From: an uncultured Treponema sp.
GTDB taxonomy: Bacteria > Spirochaetota > Spirochaetia > Treponematales > Treponemataceae
Reading direction: 5' to 3'
Assembly (NCBI GenBank): GCA_946611835.1
Contig: CAMOEE010000170.1
Coordinates: 1-5,435, forward strand
Length of the DNA: 5,435 nucleotides
The position numbers and the translations under genes were made by a program. Each line of letters opens with the position of its first letter. The first letter of the stretch is position 1. The notes under the pieces are model-generated. The model was not told the DNA's origin. It was given only the letters and a program-made list of their open reading frames with translations, and made no database searches. This document shows, piece after piece, positions 1 to 5,435 of the stretch.

Positions 1-6
1 TTTTAT

Positions 7-3000
7 ATGAAAAAGTTGCTGCGTAACATGATTGCATCTGTCCTGACTTTCGGGGCACTTTCTGCAATCTCTGCCCAGAACCGCAAGGTTGAGGTCTGGG
101 ATTTTGGTGGCGTTGAGGAGGAAGGGGCCCTCAATCACATTTCGCTCGCCGATTTGGACAAAATGGAAGAACTTGCCGCTGACGGAAAATTTGCCGTAGA
201 CGGTAACATTGTCTTTGGCGACCTGTCCATGAGCGTCTTAAAGAACGACCGCGCTTACAATTCTGGCAAAAAAAATTATGGCTCTCAGGGCTATGTCTCT
301 TGCGAATTTGAAGACGGATACAAGGCTGACGGTATCTGGTACTGCAACGGAAAGGGCGGAGAAAACCGCCGTTATCTTCTTATCAACAATGTGAAGGCTG
401 GCGATGTAATCACTTTCTATGCCCGCCTGAGCAATTCCGGGGACGAAAAAATTCACTTCGCTTCCCTTGATTCAGAAGGAAATAAAAACAATATTCAGGA
501 TGAAGTGGCTGCAATCTCAAACGAATCGCTCCGCTATTCTTACATTGCCCTGACATCAGGTTCTTACAAAATCTATTGTGAAGCTGCTGTCGGTAAGCCT
601 GTTTACTACCGTCTTGTGCGCAGCCCCGCTGTCGAAGTTTCCGGGCTTTTGACTTCACTTCCTGCCGGAAAGGGGCAGCTGAAATTCATCGTAAAAGAGA
701 CGAACCAGGAGCTTACTGCAAGCATTTCAGGTTCTTCTTACAAGGCAAGCCTTCCTTCAGGCTATTCATTCACCGCTGTCTTCACAGGAATCAAAGGTTA
801 TGGCGTAAGTGATTCTTCAAAGGAACTTTCCCTGACCGACAAATCCATTAAGGCAGGCTCTTCGCTTAAAAAAGACATCGCAATTGCAGAGCAGAAGACC
901 TTCCTTGTCTCTGGAAAAGTCACTGGTTTTGCCGACGGATACATTCCTCAGACTCCTGCTAAAATCATTATGACTCCACCAAAAGGCTCTGTTTACATGC
1001 CTGTGGAAATCGAAATCAAAAAAGATGGCAGCTCATATTCATTTGAAGACCTGATTGAGCCTTCTGTTTCTTACACGGCTGTCCTTTCCGGGGCAAATGA
1101 CTACGAAATCGTAAGTGCCCCTTCTTTTGAAGGCTCTGCCGCTTTTTCAAAAGACATTACCCTGGCTCCAAAAAGGACTTATGATGTCTCAGGAAAAATC
1201 TTCGGAAAAACAACTGAATTCCCGAAAAGCATCCAGTTCAAGAATATGGAAGACGGCTATCTTTATGACGGCCACATTTCAACCCTTGACTATGCAGTTC
1301 AGCTCAGGGAAGGAAATTACGAGGTTTTGTGTGAGACAGAACTTGCAAAAACAATCAATCACATCGTTGTAAAAAAGGAAAATGTAATCAAGGATATAAA
1401 ACTTTCTTCTAAGGAAAAGACTATCGAACCTCTTCCGCTCAAAAAAGAGCTTTGGGTTGGTCCAAAAAAAGGTCAGTTCGCTTCCGTTGCGGAGGCTGTC
1501 TCTGCCGCAAAATCTATGAATCCGTTGCAGGAGCGGGACCGAATCACAATTATGATAACTCCGGGCGTTTACCGCAATCAGCTTATCATTGATGTTCCTT
1601 ATATCACGCTCAAAAATGCAGATCCGTCAAAGGAAGTCAAACTCACCTGGTACTACGGAATCGGCTACAACTATTACTCGGCTGACATGAACGGCTGGTA
1701 CGATGAAGATCTGGCCTACGACAAATTCTCAAAGAGGGGAGTTGCCAAATGGGGAGCTGCCACCTACATCAAAGAGGCTGCCAGAGCCTTCCGTGCCGAA
1801 GGAATCACTTTTGAGACTTCATTCAACAAGTATGTAACTGACGAAGAAATTGCCGACGGCGTTGAGATGGACGGTTCATTCAACTTTGCCCGAAAACTTA
1901 ATTCTGATGTCCGCTCAAAGGCTTCTACGGAACGCTCTTCTGCAATCCTCATTGAGGCAAATGAAGCAGAATTCAGGGACTGCAAATTCCTCGGAAGTCA
2001 GGATACTTTCTACACCGGTGACAATGCAAAAGGCTATCTGAGAAACTGTTTTATCGAAGGAAACACGGATTTCATCTTCGGTGGCGGAGATTTTGTTTTC
2101 GAAAACTGCGAGATTCACTGGGCCGGTTACAGCGAGAAGGCTTCAAGCGGTTACATTACCGCAGCCCGCACTAAGCCGGAGAACAAGGGCTATCTTTTCT
2201 ACAACTGCCTTATTTCAAACGAAGCTAACGCTCAGGTGGCTCCAGGTTTCTTTGGCCGCCCATGGGGAAAAGATGCGGCCGTTGCCTGGGTCAACACAAT
2301 TCTTGGAAGTGACGAGTCTATCGGCTTTGAAGGCTGGACTTCAATGAGCGGAAACAAGCCTGAGAATGCCCGCTTTGTCGAAATCAACACGAACTGGGAC
2401 GGAAAGGCCGTTGACATCTCTGAGCGAATCGAAGGCACTATTCCTCAGGTCACGAAGAATTTCAATATTCCTTACTATCTTGGTCAGTGGAAGCCGGAAT
2501 ACTACAAGGAGCCGAAATCAGTAAAAATCAAGGCGAAAAAAGTCGGCTTCACCACTGATGATGACATCAATACTCCTTATCCGGGACACACAATTACCCT
2601 GCATTACACTCTGGGCAATGCTGATTCAGAAGATATTTCCCTTATCAAATGGTATCGGGAAAAGGACGGAAAATCGGAGCTGGTAAAACAGAGCGCAGGC
2701 TTTGCTGACAAGACATATTTGATTCAGGGAGAAGACTCCGGCTCAATTATCCGTTGCCTTGTAATTCCTGCAAGCCGGGCCGGAGACTCTTCAAAGCCAG
2801 TCGAAGCAAAACTTGACAAGACTGTAAACGAGGGCTATGCAATTCCTGCTAACGCCGTCGCTGACAGGCCCCGCGTTAACGGTGCCGTGAATGTCTTCCT
2901 TGCGTCAGACTCAACCTGTAAGGATTACAGCGCCCTTGGCATGTGGAACGGCGGTCAGGTGAGAAACGAAGGCTCCTGGGGTGAATTCCTGCAGGCTTAT

Positions 3001-3846
3001 TTCAATGGTGCCGTTGCAGTTCAGAACTACGCAAACGGCGGACGTTCTTGCCGAAACTTCATCAACGAAGGCTCTTTGGAAAAAATCGCTGCCAACATCG
3101 GCAAAGGCGACTATCTCTTCATTCAGTTCGGTCACAATGACTGTTCAAATTCTTCCGGCTATCTTGAAGACCGCTATGTTCCTCTCGGAAAGCCTGACAA
3201 AAAAGGCATTTATCCTGTGAGCGAAGGCAAAAAAGTCCCGACTCCGGCAAGCTATGCCGGCAAGTACGGCGACAGCTTCTATTCTTATGATTGCGGCGGC
3301 ACTTACAAGTGGTATCTCAAGCAGTATATTGAGGTGGCAAGAAAGGCCGGGGCAACACCTGTTCTCGTAACACCTGTTTCTCGCCTTTACTACACTGCCG
3401 AGGGAAAAATCCGCCCTCACCATGACTCAACAGACTCTTCCACAGGAACCCAGACGACAGAAAACAACGCCTATGTTGAGGCTGTCCGCCAGCTTGCAAA
3501 AGAAGAGAAAGTGCTTCTGATTGACGGCTTTGAGCTGACAAAGAATCTTTATGAAAAGGCCTATGCCGACAAGGGCGGAAACACTGAAGCCCGCAAACTC
3601 ATGTTCCAGGGTGACAGCACCCACAACAACAAGCTGGGCGGCTTCGTAATCGCAGGTCTTTTTGCCCGGTCAATCAAGGCTCAGATTCCGGCTTTGGGAA
3701 AAAGCCTCCTTGCTCCAGCCAGGGTAATCGGTGAAAATTCTGACGGAAAGCTCATGTTCACTGTTGACGGCAAGGGAAAATTCACTTGCGAAAGCGACTA
3801 CTGGACGGCATACACGCAGAAAATGCTGTCAGAGTTCAGTAAGTAG
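7..3846 (+). CDS. Secreted bifunctional pectin esterase: CE8 pectin methylesterase fused to CE12/SGNH acetylesterase
   Basis: 1279 residues, probably periplasmic or extracellular, removing methyl and acetyl esters from pectin. Residues 1-23 form a signal peptide (KK, hydrophobic core, SAISA|QN) with no lipobox cysteine. Residues 24-207 are a beta-rich module starting VWDFGG, possibly carbohydrate-binding. Residues 209-475 are three tandem modules. Residues 480-830 are the pectinesterase: GSQDTFY gives Q665 and D666 (acid/base), DFIFG gives D688 (nucleophile), and GRPW gives R751 and W753. Residues 838-942 look like an Ig-like linker (WYRE, later IIRCLVIP). Residues 957-1240 are the SGNH domain: ASDST (nucleophile S969), NGGRS (G1012), FGHND (N1044), TPVSR (1122-1126) and D1203-x-x-H1206. 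The catalytic spacings agree with the families, so both domains should be active; substrates are inferred from family. No sorting tail is seen at the C-terminus. The ATG is chosen because it places the signal peptide correctly; only six bases upstream are visible, so promoter and ribosome site lie outside. Confidence 0.93.
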   Translation: MKKLLRNMIASVLTFGALSAISAQNRKVEVWDFGGVEEEGALNHISLADLDKMEELAADGKFAVDGNIVFGDLSMSVLKNDRAYNSGKKNYGSQGYVSCEFEDGYKADGIWYCNGKGGENRRYLLINNVKAGDVITFYARLSNSGDEKIHFASLDSEGNKNNIQDEVAAISNESLRYSYIALTSGSYKIYCEAAVGKPVYYRLVRSPAVEVSGLLTSLPAGKGQLKFIVKETNQELTASISGSSYKASLPSGYSFTAVFTGIKGYGVSDSSKELSLTDKSIKAGSSLKKDIAIAEQKTFLVSGKVTGFADGYIPQTPAKIIMTPPKGSVYMPVEIEIKKDGSSYSFEDLIEPSVSYTAVLSGANDYEIVSAPSFEGSAAFSKDITLAPKRTYDVSGKIFGKTTEFPKSIQFKNMEDGYLYDGHISTLDYAVQLREGNYEVLCETELAKTINHIVVKKENVIKDIKLSSKEKTIEPLPLKKELWVGPKKGQFASVAEAVSAAKSMNPLQERDRITIMITPGVYRNQLIIDVPYITLKNADPSKEVKLTWYYGIGYNYYSADMNGWYDEDLAYDKFSKRGVAKWGAATYIKEAARAFRAEGITFETSFNKYVTDEEIADGVEMDGSFNFARKLNSDVRSKASTERSSAILIEANEAEFRDCKFLGSQDTFYTGDNAKGYLRNCFIEGNTDFIFGGGDFVFENCEIHWAGYSEKASSGYITAARTKPENKGYLFYNCLISNEANAQVAPGFFGRPWGKDAAVAWVNTILGSDESIGFEGWTSMSGNKPENARFVEINTNWDGKAVDISERIEGTIPQVTKNFNIPYYLGQWKPEYYKEPKSVKIKAKKVGFTTDDDINTPYPGHTITLHYTLGNADSEDISLIKWYREKDGKSELVKQSAGFADKTYLIQGEDSGSIIRCLVIPASRAGDSSKPVEAKLDKTVNEGYAIPANAVADRPRVNGAVNVFLASDSTCKDYSALGMWNGGQVRNEGSWGEFLQAYFNGAVAVQNYANGGRSCRNFINEGSLEKIAANIGKGDYLFIQFGHNDCSNSSGYLEDRYVPLGKPDKKGIYPVSEGKKVPTPASYAGKYGDSFYSYDCGGTYKWYLKQYIEVARKAGATPVLVTPVSRLYYTAEGKIRPHHDSTDSSTGTQTTENNAYVEAVRQLAKEEKVLLIDGFELTKNLYEKAYADKGGNTEARKLMFQGDSTHNNKLGGFVIAGLFARSIKAQIPALGKSLLAPARVIGENSDGKLMFTVDGKGKFTCESDYWTAYTQKMLSEFSK
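631..1431 (+). repeat. Three tandem ~90-residue beta modules inside the pectin esterase
   Basis: This is a diverged protein-level triplication covering residues 209-298, 299-391 and 392-475. Each copy opens with a V-S-G motif (VEVSGLL, FLVSGKV, YDVSGKI; glycines at 213, 303 and 396, so periods of 90 and 93). Each closes with a K-D-I-x-(I/L) strand (D290, D383, D463) followed by a lysine-rich turn and threonine. The pattern resembles carboxypeptidase-regulatory-like or FN3-like beta sandwiches used as spacers or weak carbohydrate binders; this family assignment is tentative. The DNA of the copies is clearly diverged, so this is an old duplication and not a recombination-prone repeat. Confidence 0.6.
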
Positions 3847-3880
3847 TTTCAAACATTCTTTTTTCTGATATAATTTTCCC
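3847..3880 (+). promoter_or_regulatory. Extended -10 promoter for the carboxypeptidase gene, with no Shine-Dalgarno
   Basis: TGATATAAT at 3866-3874 matches an extended -10 (TGn plus a perfect TATAAT). The -35 region is poor: TTTCAA at 3847-3852 with a 16-base spacer is the best match. An extended -10 can compensate for this. Six pyrimidines (3875-3880, TTTCCC) separate the -10 from the ATG, so the first purine at the normal initiation distance is the A of the start codon. No AGGAGG-like tract precedes the ATG. The element therefore predicts a leaderless or nearly leaderless transcript. No hairpin terminator for the upstream gene is visible in the gap, so some read-through is possible. Confidence 0.55.
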
Positions 3881-5365
3881 ATGGCAAAGGTAAAGTTTAT
3901 TTCGGATTTTGACGACGGGGAAAATAAAAAAAGAAAAACAGAAAAAAAAGAATCTGTCTTCAACTTATTTTTGAGGCTGTCTGCAGGGGCAAAGATTTTT
4001 GTTCTTTCTGCATTCAGTCTCCTTCTTCTTGCGATTCTCACATTCGCTTTCATTTCTTATTCTGACACTTTTAAAAATCCAGATAATGCAAGGCCTCTTT
4101 CAGAAGAGCAGCTTTTGGAATTCAATTCGACTTTGGATTCCCTTTACCCTTCCCAGCGAAAATCGATTCTGAAGGAGCTTCCTTATTCTGTCACAAAGGC
4201 TAACCTTGATGTCTGGGCGGGTGCCGCAATTCTTATCGATGCTTCAAACGGCTGTGTTCTTTTTGAGAAAAATGCTGATGAAATCATTCCGCCGGCTTCA
4301 ATCGCCAAGCTTTTTGTCATGTACATTGTCTTTAAGGATGCCGCTGAGGGAAAAATCTCCCTCGATGATGTGGTTCCTCTCCCTGAGCGGAGCTGGGCAA
4401 TCAACATGCCAAAAGATGCCTCACTCATGTTTTTGGGGCAGGGGCAGGTGGTGACTTTGCGGGAACTTCTAAAAGGCCTTGCCGTCGCCTCTGGAAATGA
4501 TGCCGCCCTTGCCGTAGCCGATTACATTTCGGGCAGCACAAAGGCTTTCGTCCAGCGCATGAACGAGGAATGTGCCGCCCTGGGACTGACCCACACTCAT
4601 TTTGTGGAGCCAAGCGGCTACGACGAGCACAACCTTACCACGGCCCGGGAGCTTGCCGCCTTCTGCTGCGAGTACATAAGGCGCTTTCCCCAGTCTGTTG
4701 AGGAGTTTCATTCCGCTCCCAGCATTAAGTACCCCATGGAAAAAAATCTTCCCTCATGGCTCAAATCAAAGGGCGACTCAACGGCAATCTATCAGAGAAA
4801 CACCAACCCGCTTTTGGGAGTCATGGAAGGCTGCGACGGAATCAAGACCGGCTTCATTTACGAGAGCCGCTACAACCTTGCCCTGACTGCAAAGAGAAAC
4901 GGAGTGCGATACATTTCAGTTACCATGATGGGAACAGGAGTCGGAAGCAAGCAGGGAAATGCAGGCCGGGTTCACGACGGAACTGAGATGATGGAATGGG
5001 CTTTCCAGTCTTTCGCCGACTTCGACCCCAAAGCCGAGCTTCCGGAATACTATGCCATTCCTGCCCTTGGCTCAAAAAACACGAACGGAAAATTTGTAAA
5101 GCTCGTCCCTGCATGGAAAAATGCGGTCACGGTTCCACATATTTCAGGCTCAACCGCCCTTGACGATGCAAAAAGCGTGAAGGCTGTGGTAAACATGCCC
5201 CGTTTTATCTACGGCGGAGTAAAAATGGGTGAAACCTACGGTCAGATTCAGTATAAGCTTGGAGATAGCGTGCTGGAAACAGTGCCACTGGTGGCTGACA
5301 GAACTTACGAAAAGGCCGGAGTCTTCGGGCGAATGCTTGGTGCCTTGGTGAGCTGGAGATTTTGA
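3881..5365 (+). CDS. Membrane-anchored serine D-Ala-D-Ala carboxypeptidase (peptidase S11, PBP5/DacA-like)
   Basis: 494 residues. The family removes the terminal D-alanine from peptidoglycan pentapeptides and so limits cross-linking, acting on the outer face of the cytoplasmic membrane. The three active-site motifs are present: S140-x-x-K143 (PASIAKLF, nucleophile S140), S204-G-N206 (ASGND) and K322-T-G324 (GIKTGF). Residues 1-36 are charged and lysine-rich and should be cytoplasmic; about 38-60 is one hydrophobic segment, which with its long charged lead looks more like a signal anchor than a cleaved signal peptide. Residues 61-110 are a spacer, about 111-360 the transpeptidase-like domain, and about 385-480 a PBP5-type C-terminal beta domain. 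The last residues (GVFGRMLGALVSWRF) resemble the amphipathic membrane-binding tail of PBP5. ATG 3881 is the only ATG before the active site; the next in-frame methionine lies beyond S140. The role is confident; which DacA/C/D/F paralogue it is cannot be told. Confidence 0.95.
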   Translation: MAKVKFISDFDDGENKKRKTEKKESVFNLFLRLSAGAKIFVLSAFSLLLLAILTFAFISYSDTFKNPDNARPLSEEQLLEFNSTLDSLYPSQRKSILKELPYSVTKANLDVWAGAAILIDASNGCVLFEKNADEIIPPASIAKLFVMYIVFKDAAEGKISLDDVVPLPERSWAINMPKDASLMFLGQGQVVTLRELLKGLAVASGNDAALAVADYISGSTKAFVQRMNEECAALGLTHTHFVEPSGYDEHNLTTARELAAFCCEYIRRFPQSVEEFHSAPSIKYPMEKNLPSWLKSKGDSTAIYQRNTNPLLGVMEGCDGIKTGFIYESRYNLALTAKRNGVRYISVTMMGTGVGSKQGNAGRVHDGTEMMEWAFQSFADFDPKAELPEYYAIPALGSKNTNGKFVKLVPAWKNAVTVPHISGSTALDDAKSVKAVVNMPRFIYGGVKMGETYGQIQYKLGDSVLETVPLVADRTYEKAGVFGRMLGALVSWRF

Positions 5366-5425
5366 AAACTGAAAACGGAAAACTGAAAGTGGAAAGCTGA
5401 AAGTTGAAAGTGGAAAACGGGAAGT
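5363..5425 (+). repeat. Tandem array of nine degenerate heptamers, consensus KGAAARY
   Basis: From 5363 the sequence divides without a gap into nine 7-base units: TGAAAAC (units 1 and 2), GGAAAAC (3 and 8), TGAAAGT (4, 6 and 7), GGAAAGC (5) and GGGAAGT (9). Variation is confined almost wholly to position 1 (T or G) and to the last two bases, which are mostly AC or GT. Unit 1 starts on the TGA stop of the carboxypeptidase gene. Since 7 is not a multiple of 3, TGA recurs in all three forward frames (for example 5363, 5370 and 5398), so the array cannot be coding on this strand. The strand is almost all purine and has no self-complementary arm. GA and then eight T (5428-5435) follow up to the window edge. 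Function is unknown. Confidence 0.9.
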
Positions 5426-5435
5426 GATTTTTTTT

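Noticed and set aside
7..80. Lipoprotein signal on the esterase
   Set aside because: There is no cysteine near the cleavage site; the end of the signal (SAISA then QN) fits ordinary signal peptidase I cleavage.
2899..2916. Degenerate SGNH block I (SDS in place of GDS) as a sign of a dead enzyme
   Set aside because: The serine nucleophile is kept and, as I recall, A-S-D-S-T starts are common in active CE12-like enzymes; the other blocks are intact.
3145..3423. Minus-strand open frame of 92 codons, the longest antisense frame in the window
   Set aside because: It lies wholly inside the acetylesterase domain, has no recognisable protein features, and the plus frame shows clear conserved motifs. 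The same holds for the other antisense and offset frames in both genes.
3817..3867. Inverted pair CAGAAAA / TTTTCTG flanking the end of the esterase gene
   Set aside because: Arms are only 7 bases, A/T-rich, and about 37 bases apart, so a stable terminator or attenuator is not supported. One arm is part of the promoter region.
3971..3973. Alternative TTG start for the carboxypeptidase just before the hydrophobic segment
   Set aside because: It would give a more classical signal peptide, but no Shine-Dalgarno precedes it, and the extended -10 points to the ATG at 3881.
5363..5425. CRISPR-like array
   Set aside because: The units are 7 bases with no spacers between them, so this is a simple tandem repeat.
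5426..5435. T-run after the heptamer array as a Rho-independent terminator
   Set aside because: No GC-rich hairpin precedes it; the upstream strand is nearly all purine and cannot fold on itself. The window ends before any further structure can be seen.

Overview
The window holds two complete genes on the + strand, a 34-base gap between them, and a short heptamer repeat array at the right edge. The paralogue-rich pectin-esterase style, the Treponema-like gene texture, and a C-terminally tailed DD-carboxypeptidase suggest a host-associated, pectin-using spirochaete such as a gut or rumen Treponema. This is inference from sequence style only; there is no rRNA or marker gene to confirm it. Base composition is near half G+C by eye, apart from A-rich stretches at the start of the second gene.

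Region 1 (7-3846) encodes a 1279-residue exported enzyme. It has a cleavable signal peptide, an N-terminal beta-rich module, three tandem ~90-residue beta modules, a CE8-type pectin methylesterase domain, an Ig-like linker, and a C-terminal SGNH/CE12-type (rhamnogalacturonan acetylesterase-like) domain. All the main catalytic motifs of both esterase domains are visible. One polypeptide therefore probably removes both methyl and acetyl ester groups from pectin and prepares it for lyases or hydrolases encoded elsewhere.

Region 2 (3847-3880) is the gap. It has no visible hairpin terminator and no Shine-Dalgarno sequence. It does contain an extended -10 element placed so that transcription should begin at, or within a base or so of, the ATG of the next gene, which implies a leaderless mRNA.

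Region 3 (3881-5365) encodes a 494-residue membrane-anchored serine D-Ala-D-Ala carboxypeptidase (peptidase S11, PBP5-like) with its three active-site motifs and a PBP5-type C-terminal domain. It works in peptidoglycan maturation and has no evident functional link to the esterase. The separate promoter agrees with independent expression.

Region 4 (5363-5435) is a tandem array of nine degenerate 7-bp units. Its first unit begins exactly on the TGA stop codon of the carboxypeptidase gene. A run of eight T follows at the window edge. The most unusual items are this array fused to a stop codon, the candidate leaderless start, and the dual-esterase architecture.
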